DNA from: Niebla homalea
Taxonomy: Eukaryota; Ascomycota; Lecanoromycetes; Lecanorales; Ramalinaceae
NCBI GenBank assembly: GCA_019925105.1
Contig: JAHGAU010000035.1
Location: forward strand, 310,001-374,000
Length of the DNA stretch: 64,000 nucleotides
Reading direction: 5' to 3'
Positions within the stretch are counted from its first letter, which is position 1. Every line of letters begins with the position of its first letter. Shown here one piece after another: positions 11,189 through 22,040 of the stretch. The notes under the pieces were generated by a model. It was not told the DNA's origin. It saw nothing but the letters and a program-made list of their open reading frames with translations, and made no database searches. The position numbers and the translations under genes were made by a program.

Positions 11189-11641
11189 CTACCAGCTCTG
11201 TCCGCTACTCTCGAGGATGGCAAGATTGGCCTCCATATCCTTGATCTCTTGCTCCACCTCCTTTCGCTCTTTGTCAAGTTCACCTCGGCTGTCGATGATC
11301 TCTTTGGAATACACGACCATCATGTCTATGTCGTAGAGCATCAGGTGCAACTCCATCCCGTCTCACTTCCAATTCCCCGATCTGTCTCTTCATCCTGTCA
11401 ACTAGGTTGTAAGGTACACATTGGCTTCTCAAAATCCTGGCGTAGTACGCGAAAGATGTGTAATGCATAGTCAATCGACTCACTCTCGGTCCTATGTTGA
11501 AGGTCAGTCATCTATCAGTTATTTCCATGGACTACTGAGCATCAAAGGCCTAACATACTTCATGAAGGCCTCTCCTTTTGAAGAGCTGTCTGCTTTCTGA
11601 GCATTTGACTCTTCGCCCGTTTTGAATGGCCGTTTAGTCAT
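11189..11641 (-). CDS. Small coiled-coil protein with Ser/Lys-rich N-terminus
   Basis: Predicted exons 11641-11559, 11491-11418 and 11361-11189 (109 residues). Exon 1 is Lys/Ser-rich (FKTGEESNAQKADSSSKGEA). Exon 2, after a gtatgt intron, holds SESIDYALHIFRVLRQDFE. Exon 3 is a coiled coil (SRGELDKERKEVEQEIKDME). The first join is well supported by frame; the second uses a gtacct donor and an unusual gtgag acceptor and is less sure. Similar in plan to the gene at 12240-12603, with a similar upstream region on the same strand. No known domain; function unknown. Confidence 0.45.
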
Positions 11642-12239
11642 TGTGAGTTGCAATAGAACCAGATATGCTGGGACAAGGTGTGGGGACAATATATGGAGAT
11701 ATAGGTTTCCTGGGGTGGAGTTATGATGGTAGAAGTCGCAAATACTGGTAGTGAGGTATGAGACTTTGTCTTGTGATGGACGATCTGGATGAATACAAAA
11801 TGAAATCAGGAAATAGGAGGGCGTCTGGCTTTTATGCGTGAGATGCGGTGGCAAAGAAGCAGTACAATCAATCTTGGTCACAGAATCAAACCACAGCTTG
11901 ATTTCAGATGATGACTGAGACTTTCAGGAGGCAGATTTACGTTTGAAAGGCATGAGAAACATCTAGGATCAGGTTGTATGTGATCGATTGTATATGAATA
12001 AATCCTGTATGATCAGATTGTATGTGATTAAAATCAAAAACACACACAATAACATCCTAGATCACACAATAGGGAATATCCAGACTCTTCTGGTACTACG
12101 CCACAGATTGCCCAGTTTATCACAACCTTATCTCGCAAAACAGCATACTAGGTCTCCCATATGTGAGTCAATCTACTCACTTTCCCACTCCTGACCCCAA
12201 ACCGTTACCCTTGACCCCTTTGTCATCACTGTCGACATG

Positions 12240-12603
12240 CTAGTCCATTTGCAGCTCCGCAAGATCCCATGGTGTCTCACTCTCCCATATATCCTCTAGC
12301 GCATTGAGCTCGTCCTGCAACTGATCCCTAATATCGTAGATATATGGGTGCTCGGTTGTTTCTCGATTCTTGCCATCTGCCTCTATGACGGCAATCCCTG
12401 CATCATGGTGATCCAAATCCTTCTTGATCCGCTTATATTCGTCTCTCGTCAGGTCGTCTGCAGATCAAAATACCGATCAGTCTTCAGTGAGATCTTCCGT
12501 AATTCATGGCAAGATATCACTCTGAGCTGCAATACTCACAGAAATTGTCACTGTCATCGGCTTCCACTCCGCCGCCGTGCTGACTCGCAGCCTCACCGCC
12601 CAT
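12240..12603 (-). CDS. Small acidic coiled-coil protein
   Basis: Two exons, 12603-12540 and 12457-12240, with an 82-nt intron (gtgagt donor, ctgcag acceptor), giving 93 residues. Exon 1 is Gly-rich (GGEAASQHGGGVEADDSDNF). Exon 2 is a charged helix, DEYKRIKKDLDHHDAG then YDIRDQLQDELNALEDIWE. The frame is clean and the splice sites are canonical. It resembles the exon 3 coiled coil of the neighbour at 11189-11641, suggesting a tandem pair. No signal peptide or domain; function unknown. Confidence 0.5.
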
Positions 12604-13101
12604 TATGTCAGGATCTGTAGCTTTGGTGCGTTACTGATCTTGGTGATGTATGACAGAGCGTAGGCTAGCTGGATACGAGATGATTCTTGTGCGCTAGGAA
12701 ATGTGTCCAAGTATGAGAGCTGGGTGATAGAAACTTGTAGAGGGTAAGACTTGATATGGAACGGAGAAGAAGAAGAGGAGGAGTCTGCCTTCTTATGCAT
12801 GAACTTCGGTCCGAAAGAAGTTGTACCTTCAACCTAGATCACGAGGTCAAATCTAGATCACGAGGTCAAAGCATTCACCCTAGTTTCAGGCCTTAGCCAG
12901 AATAGTCGGGAAGCAACTTTGCGTTCGGGAAGGATGAGGATTGGACGTGGTGGCTTAGATTGCTTGAGATCGCACTCTAGATCGCATGTGATGGCATCTG
13001 AGCTTACATGTATGAGAACAGCCCAGATATTCAATGCCGCGCCACAGGTCCACCTTACGAAATCATCCGCTTTCAGGTTATTTCAGCCAAAGATTCTCTG
13101 G

Positions 13102-13530
13102 CTACTTGGGCTGATACTGTGTAAGCGGATGCCGTATCAAGTTCTGCTGCTCAAGCAGTGGACCAAGCTTTTGACGCCATTCTTCAATCTTGTCGCATGT
13201 CGTCCGATTCAGGACGCCTGCGTCCTTTACTTGACGACCAATTTGATCTGTGTAGCCCAGAAAGCTATGCACGGCACAGTCAGATTGATCAAGCGGCTAG
13301 AGAGTCCGCTCTGATTTCAAGTAGACGCTGAGAGAGTGTGCGCTTTGGTCTTGCCCTCAAGTACGATATGGCTTCCTTTCACGTGCTGTGTTATGATAAA
13401 TCCAACAGGGTTTGAGCTGAAGTCTATGAAATACAGTGATCAAATGATTCGTCTTGTTGAATCGCAGGATGTGAAGTTGGACTGTGATATTATTAATGCA
13501 GTCATCTCCATTCGAACGATAGCAGACCAG
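13102..13530 (-). CDS. Hypothetical gene, 3' exon clear, 5' part uncertain
   Basis: The exon 13296-13102, after a ctctag acceptor, encodes 64 residues with a clear coding look: LDQSDCAVHSFLGYTDQIGR, TCDKIEEWRQKLGPLLEQQ, ending in TAG. Upstream, about 13440-13325, a second coding-like piece (NPVGFIITQHVKGSHIVLEG) is followed by TGA and preceded by TGA, so it would need introns on both sides or is broken. No known family. Confidence 0.35.
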
Positions 13531-13636
13531 TAAGAAACAGAGGGGTGTATTAGAGAGTTATCCATGCTGATGTCCTCCGCGTTGGCATAAGCAAGTGAGC
13601 CTCCCACACACCTAAGCAATAGCTAATGTAGAACGC

Positions 13637-14611
13637 CTAATCTTCTACCAACACTTCCTCTTCACCCTCGGCAACACTCTTGTGGCGCTTCGAACTTTCT
13701 CTGTCTTCTCTTGCCCTGTTTAGATGTCTTTTCAGCGTGGTGATTTCGCCGTCCGACATGACCGGTTCGTCTTCTTGCGAAGCATTCTCTCGACTTTCTG
13801 AGCTTTCTTGATCGTCGCTCGTCTCGGCAATTGGCCCTCCAAGCGTACCCAAGTCTTGGCGACTCAGGTTTCGGGCCCTCTCTCGCTGTCGTCTCTCTCG
13901 ATCTTTCACTAACTCTCCATGTTCGGTTATCTCGTTCAGAGGTATCCTGATCTCATCAGGCTTGCTGCCTGCTTCGACTAGCGTACTTGAGTCAGGGCCG
14001 CTGCTTGCGTTGGCTGGTGTGCTTCGATCAGGTTTGTTGCTTGCGTTGACTGGCGTACTTTGATCAGGTTTGTTGCTCGCGTTGACTGGCGTACTTGAAC
14101 TAGGACTGTTGCGTATGTTGACCGGTGTGCTTTGATTGGTTTTGTTGCTTGGTTTGACTGGTGTGCTCGGTTGAGCGCTCGGCTCCTTACTCCGGTCTTC
14201 TCTGGAATTTCCCGTTACTGGGATGATCACATGCGCCGGCCACCTCACGAGAGGTCTCTCGTCGCGAGTACCTGCAAGATGGCGATTATGCGCTGAGGAA
14301 ATACAGTCAGAGGTGGGCAAGCCAAAGTAGCTCGAAGCAAAACTGATTGGAGACTCACGGCAGGGTTTCTTTTTTGTGATCTCCTCGCCTTGATTACAAG
14401 AATTGGTCCTCCTCCTGAGAAAGACATACTGCTTTAGCTCTGTATCCAAGCATGTAAGCATGGAGAAATATGATGCTTACTCAACGACTTCTTCGATGTG
14501 GCCGCAAGTGAATTTTCTGCTGGGGTTCTTAGTCACGACCAGGCATGGCTTGTATTCCAGTAGCAGATTGCAGCCGCACCCATTGTAGTGTCGAACTTTG
14601 AGCCAGCACAT
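13637..14611 (-). CDS. Cys-rich M-C family protein fused to a 12-residue-repeat tail
   Basis: Exons 14611-14481, 14414-14359 and 14292-13637 (280 residues; a 54-nt in-frame intron may also be removed near 14255). Introns of 66 and 66 nt have gtaagc/tcag and gtgagt/tcag ends; the first has a ctaaa branch point. The head, MCWLKVRHYNGCGCNLLLEY, then KFTCGHIEEV and KKKPC, has the C2-C12-C14 spacing of the small Cys-rich group in this island. The tail is six imperfect copies of STPVNASNKPDQ, then a charged region with RERRQRERARN and a C-terminal acidic end. The head may bind zinc; the tail is likely disordered. Function unknown. This is the longest member of the group. Confidence 0.55.
13952..14167. 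repeat. 36-bp coding tandem repeat, six copies
   Basis: Six imperfect 36-bp units within the gene at 13637-14611, each encoding a variant of S-T-P-V-N-A-S-N-K-P-D-Q. The central two units are nearly identical; the outer ones have diverged, consistent with slippage or unequal exchange. Confidence 0.8.
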
Positions 14612-15049
14612 CCTGAAGAATGTTTCTGTGATTGTTCGAAAAGACTGGATGGCGATGAAAGTTGAACAAAAGATTCTGGCAATAAAAAGTGGAAGAACGA
14701 TGCTCTTTTGCTTTACGAGCAATAGATCATCAACACTTATCACCACAGCGACACGGTGCAATTCACTATCCCACCACCTCGGCAAACGCAAGTTTCGATT
14801 CACTTGTTTGTCGTATCTGGTGGTCAATCATGTGATTTATGTTTGCATCTGTTAACATACTGTTGCATTTTCATGATTCAAATTAATAGTCCTGGTGAAT
14901 GAGACGATATTCAAAAGTACTTGGCAGCTTCAACTACCTTCACTAAGCAATGTCACTGGAGTGAATCGCCACTGCAATCTTCATCTGGCACACTCGCCTC
15001 CCTGGTCGCCATTGCCATTTTCAGAATCGAATTCTCCACAATGGGAGAA

Positions 15050-15275
15050 TCAGGCTTGAGACACATTGGAACACTCATGGATGATATCCAGCATACCGTA
15101 AACTATCTCTTCAGGTGTAATAAGATCAAAATTCACCTGCTGATCAGGTTTCTTGGACGCCGTTGTGAAGAAAAAGCCAGTCAAAACGCCACTGATCTCC
15201 ACTTACCTCCTTGCGACAAGATGTGTACATATTTTGCGATGGCCGCAGACGATTGTCAAGGCGCTTCACGTCCAT
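15050..15275 (-). CDS. Very small two-exon gene candidate
   Basis: Exons 15275-15207 and 15151-15050 with a 55-nt intron (gtaagt donor, gtccaag acceptor) joined in phase 0, giving 56 residues. Exon 1: MDVKRLDNRLRPSQNMYTS plus CRKE; exon 2: QQVNFDLITPEEIVYGMLDI plus IHECSNVSQA. The second exon reads as a clean amphipathic helix. A longer plus-strand frame covers the same DNA but has no such signature. No family recognised; it may be the 3' part of a longer gene. Confidence 0.35.
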
Positions 15276-15983
15276 ATTTGGTGCAACGCTGTCGGAGCCC
15301 GATCCATTTCATCAGACATGCTCGGCCTCACTGCAGACCCACTTTTCGCAATATATTCTTGGTGTGAGCATGTCCACTCTCAACGGGTGTGAAGTTCACT
15401 GACTCATATTTGCAGATATAACCATCGGTGCCACCGATGCCCTCCTTCCCACCTTTTCCACTGAGAACCAGAATGCTGTCACTGAAGGAGTGCTGCCGAA
15501 AAGGCACTTCGAACTTAGGATTTGGGAATAATCTTTGTTGTTCAGGGGAATGCGAAGGGAGAAGACACAGGTACAAGGAAGCACAGCTCATGGCGCATGC
15601 CAGACTTTTGGAGACGCTGGTGACTGCAAAGGAGGACCTGCTTTTCCGTTGGTGGTTGGACAGCCTTTTACGTACTGTTTCAGCTGTATGGTAATACGAG
15701 ACGAGCTCGGCGCTACGCATGAATGCAGTCATTGGCGGACATGTAATCTTAGGACAACGTGTTTGAGGCGTAACCTTGGTCCGGCGTCTAAGTCACATGT
15801 TGCCGTCCATCTCACTCTATCGTACAACATGGGTCACGGGCATCAATACCTAATCGTTTCTCTACAATACGTTGACTCTGTCACAGCTCGTCAATACTAG
15901 CTTCAGTGACTCGACCTAATATTAAGCATACATTGAAGGAATCGCAGTATTATCAGCTTCATTTACAATACATTCTCCCAGGG

Positions 15984-16277
15984 ATGTGCGTAATCTTGAA
16001 GACATCTTACAGCTGTGGTAACCATGTAACAAAGGACGAGACGCTGACCGAATGTTGTGCCAGAAAGTCTTCTGAGAAAAAGAAATGCCAGAACGTTGGT
16101 GGCCCGACAGTGGTCAATTACAGGCAAGTGTCATAGAAGAATCTAGGTCTTTGATCGACTAATCGCCGGAACACCCAGTCTCAGCTAAAATGCCCCATAT
16201 GCAAACCCCCCGTTCAGTTACGCCGGGCGAACCCTTCATCATCACCACGTCGGTACAGCTCACGACGATACCAGTAG
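15984..16277 (+). CDS. Small Cys-rich M-C family protein (member J)
   Basis: Exons 15984-16127 and 16179-16277 with a 51-nt intron (cgactaatc branch, acccag acceptor; the donor is gtgtca, or gcaagt four bases earlier if another phase were used). The 80-residue product starts MCVILKTSYSCGNH, has CCARKSSEKKKC, and after the intron KCPICKPP followed by an Arg/Ser-rich basic tail. The C2, C11, H14 spacing, the A-R-K-S block and the CxxC match the gene at 16905-17257. Probably a small zinc-binding protein, by Cys/His spacing only. No signal peptide. Confidence 0.5.
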
Positions 16278-16904
16278 CACACATGTCACAAGACTTGATG
16301 ATGTCGGCCACTCTAGCAGCAAGACATCATCAAATCAAGAGTGACGCATTCCAGGCAGCATCTCAACAACACCCTTCGAAACATATTGATATGGCCGGAC
16401 CAGGTGTGATGGAACAGGACAAATGCCTCTCATTCTACTGGTTTGATAGGGCAGCAATCTAGGAAACCTCTAGAACAGACCAGCTAGTGGGTTATGTCAA
16501 GAGGCATAGGCTGAGCGACAGGGGTTGAATCTTAATATCATTTGCATGCTCAACATAGTCACTGTAATTAGAACGTGCACCAATTCTTCGATAGGGATGG
16601 TTTTCCATTAGTTAGCCGCTTACTGTATGCTTTCGATATGAGACTCCCCTTTGTTTGTCAGGTAGCACCAAAGTTGAGCCGATTCATGTAACGATCTGGC
16701 CTCCTTTGATCCACTGAACAACCTCATGTGTCAACTTTCCGCTTTCTTATAAAGTCCTGGGCTCTTCGTCGTTTCTGCCCACATAACACCACGCCTAGTG
16801 CAGATCTGTCACATAAATAAGCCAATCGATAGGCACCAAGTTCTTCTTTCCCGCTACAGACATCACCTTTCAACCCTCTGTCCAACATCTTCCAGATCAA
16901 CCTA

Positions 16905-17257
16905 ATGTGCACCTGGCGTCTCTTTCGAGATTGCAAAAGCCATCATGGCCTTGACTCCCCACACATCATCTGCAAAGAAGCTAGGAAGTCTGGGAAATGT
17001 TGTCCAAGTGAAACAAGCAATGCTAAGACAGTGTAAGTCTTCAAACGTGTTCAAACGTGTCACGCAGCTAATGATGTAGATTCGAGGATCATTGCCCTAA
17101 ATGTCAGAAAAATCGGGAGCGGGCTAAGCGTGTGAAGAGGGCTAAAGAGCGCAAACAAAAGATGTCAACTACAAAGGCTGAAGCGACTTCTATGAAGCGA
17201 GAAGATGCAAGGCGCCGGAACAGTTTTGACAGATATTTGTCCGGACTGCCAGGCTAG
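16905..17257 (+). CDS. Small Cys-rich M-C family protein (member K)
   Basis: Exons 16905-17032 and 17080-17257; the 47-nt intron has gtaagt, gctaatg and gtag signals and keeps frame (101 residues). Exon 1: MCTWRLFRDCKSHHG, then CKEARKSGKCC. Exon 2: FEDHCPKCQKNRERAKR, then a long Lys/Arg helix (VKRAKERKQKMS). The layout of Cys/His residues, then CxxC, then basic coil is the clearest example of the group. The basic tail suggests nucleic-acid or nuclear association, which is inference. No homologue named. Confidence 0.6.
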
Positions 17258-18163
17258 AATGCTCAAGAGCTATTTATCTAGGAGAGCTAGAGGGAGGGTT
17301 TCGTTTGATGATGCCCTAGAAGGTCATTGTTTGCTATCGGATCTGCACATGGTACAAGAACTGGAGGCAAGCACGGCTTCATTCACCTTCATAGAATTTC
17401 TAGCATTCTCGCAGTCATGCTACAGCATGGCTCCTGAGTAAGTGTCCTGGACAATTCAGGCACACTACAGGTTATTCCAGTCACGCAATGTCGTGGCGGG
17501 CACCACTCGCTCTGATGACCAGATAGTGAATCGTATTGCTCAGAGAAACCTCTCCCACTATATTGCCATATTGCAAAAGAACAATAGCCCCATGCAAGAT
17601 GAGATTCATGCTGATCCTGTTCATAACAGACTGCGTTAGTACCTTTTCCTTCTATCATCACCCGCATTTCTGTCTCTGCACCTCCCGTTTCCTTTCAAAA
17701 CCACGATCTCAGCAGCTTTCATCATTTGAGAGCAGGGCTTCATTCTCGATCACTCTGTTGTTCACTGCACATCAAGTTCTGGTCCTCGATGCTCTGTCCT
17801 TCCATTATAACATCAAAAACATGATTACACGTCTTTCTCGTTATCATGCTCAGCTCGTCATTGCTGTGCTTGCTGTTGATGATCGGATTCCTCACTGTCA
17901 AAGACTTTGTGTTGTGCCCAGTCCACTAGCCTCCTGGGAAATATTTCAGAGTCAGCACTACTTTACTGAGATAGTTTGGTGGTCACAGGAATCGTCTCTT
18001 GTGAGCCGCGGGTTGCGTGAAGGATGTTCCACCGCTCGAAGGTTACGTACCTCAGACCATTCGCCTTGCTGTCTTTCCCACATCCATGCAGGCATTTCCC
18101 GGAGGCTTGACTATCGCGTCTTAGCATTGCTCCCACTTCACTGGGGAACGGTATGGCTGCTCA
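17258..18163. other. Gene-poor stretch with a long accidental frame
   Basis: A 266-codon plus-strand frame (17536-18336) spans this area but has no domain, is rich in Ser/Leu/His without structure, and overlaps the better-supported minus-strand exon at 18164-18328. I do not call a gene here. Confidence 0.35.
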
Positions 18164-18328
18164 CTATTCGCGTCGAAGGACACAATCTTTCTGTTTCGCG
18201 CACAGCGCTGGTGCATGGCGTTTGTTGCACAGAAAGTTCTGGTATTCCTCATACTCACGCTTTTCAGCGTGTTGCCATCGCTTGCCAGGCAAACAGTCTT
18301 GATACCAGTAGACATCAATTATACACAT
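18164..18328 (-). CDS. Small Cys-rich M-C family member (L), possibly partial
   Basis: A 54-residue frame begins MCIIDVYWYQDCLPGKRW, giving the C2 and C12 spacing of the group, continues with a charged helix (AEKREYEEYQNFL), and has CNKRHAPALCAKQKDC before TAG. A strong gtgagt donor and a caccag acceptor inside it define an optional 51-nt in-frame intron. A downstream CxxxC piece (GKCLHGCGKDS, around 18070-18110) could be its second exon, but no in-frame join was found. Partial or decayed copy is possible. Confidence 0.4.
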   Translation of the reverse strand: MCIIDVYWYQDCLPGKRWQHAEKREYEEYQNFLCNKRHAPALCAKQKDCVLRRE

Positions 18329-19691
18329 TGTCGTAGGAAATGAGTCTGCCGAGAAGAGAATGTTCGATTGATATTATCAAAATGTCACCAAAATTGGGAA
18401 GGCCAACGTACTCCTAAGATGGTGTTATTAGTGCTGCTCGTAAGTAGATGAGTGTGCCACAGCGTGTGTGTTTGCCTAAGGACTTACAGGATAGGAAGAC
18501 TTTATTGTCTTGCTTCCGACAACATTTTAGGGACTCTGCTCAGCGGCTTGAGACGTTTCAGCCATCTCCCCTGCGTATCCTTCTAAAACACAGAGGGGAC
18601 TTTGCAGCGGTAACAGACCAGAGCGATGTCGAAACACGGAAGGCTTACCCTGGCTTGATGATCGAAAGTGTCATTATTCTACGTTTCTAGGTCCAGTGAC
18701 TTCCACATTCTAGAGCCTTTTGGAACATGGATGTCAGGAGAGGCCTAGACTCTTGGATCCTACGGCGATAGACGGTACTTGGGTAGAATAAGTCTTACTG
18801 AGAAGGATTGCTTTTGTAACTTGCCTTGAACGGGTGGATAAGTTTTCCTTTCCTCAGCCAACTTGAAAATCTCTCTTCAATCAGAGCTTTAGACGACATC
18901 TCATTGCTCAAGTATCATGCTTTACATGTCATTGTCGTTTAGCTGCATACGTTGCGGGTCAGTGCCCATAGTGCCCTAACGAGCCTCACATTGCATTTGT
19001 TCCATTCCGTAACTTCTGTTTGATTGCATACCACATAATAAGGTCTTACGCTTCTACCACGCGTTATGATTGTGAATAATGATATGAAACCAAATGTTCT
19101 TTGAGCACTGATGCTGCTGCTAGAGCCCACAGTGCCTCAAGGTGTCTACTGGTTATTGATTCCTGTTTCAGCAGAGTGGAAAACATTCTTAGCGTGCCGA
19201 GTCAAAATGTATATAGTAATCAAGGACGAACCTCCTGAGATTGTAGATAAGCATTGGACGAAGTATTGAGGGAATCAAGAGAGTTGGATCCACATACAAT
19301 CAAAGTCTGAAATACATCGGTCTCTGATATCATTTGCGATGCACGGATACCACGCACGAGAGGTTCCTCATTTGGAGTTCTTCAGCTTGATCTCTACAGA
19401 CATTAGTAATTAGTCTAGGGATGATCAAAGCATCATAATTGCGGTAATCATATCACACTTGGCTGATTCAATTTCCCTTGTAGAGGTTTTCAAGAATTAT
19501 CGGTTATGACATCCGAGTATTTCAAGCAAGCCAACCATATCTGCGTCAAATGTCCTCAAGACTCCTTCACTTATGTTCTTTGGACTCTGAGTTAGATCCA
19601 TCCTTGTGATATAGCATAGAAATGATAAGCACAGTCCACCTCGAACGCCAATGTCTGTCGATTTGCTTCCATTTTGATGGCGATCATTCCA
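18329..19691. other. Gene-poor stretch with coding-like fragments
   Basis: Two fragments look coding on the minus strand but lack complete genes: a basic piece with GRWLKRLKPLSRVPKMLSEA after a ttttag acceptor (about 18582-18505), resembling the basic tails of the Cys-rich group, and a 26-codon piece (about 19670-19590) starting MEANRQTLAFEVDCAYHFYA. These may be relics of further family copies. Confidence 0.3.
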
Positions 19692-20102
19692 TTAGATCCT
19701 CATCCAAGTTGGCTTGATCAACCACTTTCTGGGGACCTTCTTGAATGCGCCGGCAATCTTTTTCTTCTTGGCTTCCCATACACGTCTTTCCTCTTTCTTC
19801 TTGGCTTCCCACAAACGTCTTGACTCGCAACAAGTAGGACAATGTATCTCTCGATGACAAGTCCTGCAACTTTGATGTGAGGTGCTATTCCGTGTTAGCT
19901 GACTTCCAAAGCACCTTGAACCCTTAAGGATGGCTACTCACAGTACAACAGGCATGTCGTCTTTAGGTATTGAGGTGTTTATGCCATTACAGCGTATCAA
20001 TGGCCCATGAGTTGGGGACCCGTCTACGTATTGAAGATAGTCGTAGCACTCAATCCACCACTCAAAATCCCAGAGCCACAACATGATATGTTGGTGCAAC
20101 AT
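19692..20102 (-). CDS. Cys-rich double-CxxC protein with basic tail (member M)
   Basis: Exons 20102-19942 and 19884-19692; 57-nt intron with gtgagt donor and aatag acceptor, frame kept (117 residues). Exon 1 is Trp-rich (WLWDFEWWIECYDYLQYVDG). Exon 2 has CRTCHREIHCPTCCESRR, then a tandem LWEAKKKEERRVWEAKKK helix and a basic end. The exon 2 Cys pattern matches CKYCGRGVHCHYCCKEKQ of the gene at 20750-21084, and EWW occurs in both first exons, so the two are paralogues. The M-C start is absent here. Likely zinc-binding by Cys spacing; function unknown. Confidence 0.5.
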
Positions 20103-20749
20103 TCTAGCTCGATCTCAGTTCTAATGGTAATGCTGTACAGCTTAAATTCAGCTCAGACAATGGTTGGAGTAGACTAAACGTTGGTTGGAGCGATCTTGCT
20201 AGGCGTGACTTGAGCTGACGTGTAGGAAACTAATGGAATTTGTTCTTCCGAGGGTCGGGGACAAAATTATTGGCCAACTTGACCATACTAAATGGGGGCA
20301 AGGTGGATTATGTCCTCGACCCTCGGATTGTCAGAGATCTGACATCAAAACAATGACACCTCGATACCAGAGTTGGATACCACGACACCGTCGGTGGATC
20401 ACAGCAACACCCTTACAGACTCAAGACACTCATACAAACTCGACACAAGGGCTCATAACACGGGACAAAGGTGTCAAGGATAGAGTCTGTAGTGGCATTT
20501 TTCAGCCGCGCATACACAGTCTTGCGCAGGTCATTGCGCATGTGGTATCTCGAGGTGAATGAACCTCAAAACTTCTCAGAGAAAGTGCAATGACTGAGAC
20601 ATTGTACATGATTAACCCTCTGGACACTGGCATGAGGTAGTACAATTGCTTCAACATTTGAAGCACGCTTTACCCTGCAAATCTTAAAAGTGTCTTGATC
20701 AAAAGGGCCAGCTCTTCTCCTAGGTTGATTTCCTAGACATACCGACACT

Positions 20750-21084
20750 TCAAACACCCAGGGTTTCCCTGAGCCTTCTAGCCGTCCTCTTCAATCGATC
20801 AGATCTATCCTGTTTCTCTTTGCAGCAGTAGTGGCAATGCACTCCCCTCCCGCAGTACTTGCACATCTCTGTGGATACGCTTCTTCAGATCAGCTAACAT
20901 CATGATTGTGGTCGTGCCCAGGGACCAGAACCCACCACTCTTCAAGCTTTGTACAGATTGGTCTCGGGCAATATTCGCGCCCTGATCTCCGCGCCACGTC
21001 GCAACCGCCTAATGCATAAAGCTTGTCGACGTGTGTAAATGGATGCCAGCATTTGCGATAGATTTTGGTCTCAACGACGCACAT
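20750..21084 (-). CDS. Cys-rich M-C family protein (member N)
   Basis: Exon 1 from 21084 encodes MCVVETKIYRKCWHPFTHV, CDVARRSGREYCP and KLEEWWVLV, matching the group by C2, C12, H14 and the C-x-x-A-R-R-S-G block. The second exon encodes CKYCGRGVHCHYCCKEKQ and a basic tail ending at 20750. The intron lies around 20930-20865 (ctgatc branch, acagag or acag acceptor), but the donor is not certain. About 85-90 residues. It pairs with the paralogue at 19692-20102 on the same strand. Confidence 0.5.
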
Positions 21085-22040
21085 GATGACTCGCTAGGGT
21101 GATAGATTGAAACGAGCTCTTTGTATGTGTCTAGGTCCAGTAGGCGGTGCGGTACAATTCGGATTCGATGTAGATGACGATTGTGCAGCCCTCATGTAAA
21201 TTTGAATCATCAGTGTAAAAGCAAACCTCTTTGAGTTTCGTTTGAGCTTGTATTGAGTGCGTAAAATTCTGAGGTCAATTCTTTGAGGTCAGCTCTCTTT
21301 AATCTCGGTGCAAAATGTGGACGAGTAAGAAGTTCCAGGCGAGACTGCGAAAGCCATTCATGACACGATACACTACAGTGGCGTTTGACATTTGGTGTAC
21401 CACTTGTAATGCTGTCACGCGATCACCATATCGTCTGGATGTTTCAAGCAGCCATGTAAGCGGATCACCTTAGCCTATCGTGTTTCAGTAGTCCGTACGC
21501 AAAGGTTTTGGGGACTAATAACCCGCTGGGAAACTTGATGGAGTCATCGTAGCTTTACAGGTAATGAGACAAGCATAATTCTCATCACCAGACATCTTGA
21601 GCGACTAAAGCTGGACATTAAGTGTAACGACTTCCTGGAACGGATCCGAAATGTAGCCCTTGAAATCTACAATTGTTTCCGAAGTGGGATTACTCGATGG
21701 TACGCGAGCCTAGACACGCATTTAACACACTCTTCTCCCAGTCGCCTCCGGTGTGTGTCTTGATCCAATTGCCTTATCGCTGAATAGGAAAAGGGGGGAT
21801 CTAGTACCAAATAGTGTTGAAATAGGGACATGAGTACTCCTTTTTTCGGTATCTGCAGTTATTTGTTGGTCTATAGCATGGTGAAGAATAGGAACGTGAG
21901 AAGCCAGATAATCTTGAATGCAAATACGATATTTATGGATGAAAATGCCATCATTCCCACGTACGACATCTGACCTACAGTATGAACGCTGCAATGACCA
22001 ATCACAAATCTTGACTCGATCGGGACACGGGATGTACCAT
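21085..22040. other. Gene-poor stretch
   Basis: Only short frames without domains, codon bias or splice support. Includes the 3' flank of the RTA1-like gene. Confidence 0.35.

Noticed and set aside
14921..15367. 148-codon plus-strand frame
   Set aside because: The minus strand has a spliced two-exon reading with good signals; the plus frame has no recognisable feature.
15328..15732. 134-codon minus-strand frame with GKGGKEGIGGTDGYICKYES
   Set aside because: Part looks coding, but another frame upstream also looks coding and no consistent gene model could be built.
16190..16462. 90-codon plus-strand frame after the M-C family gene
   Set aside because: A different frame here gives the family CxxC (KCPICKPP) joined in phase to the upstream exon, which is the better explanation.
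17536..18336. Long 266-codon plus-strand frame
   Set aside because: No domain or codon bias, and it overlaps a better minus-strand Cys-rich exon; likely chance.
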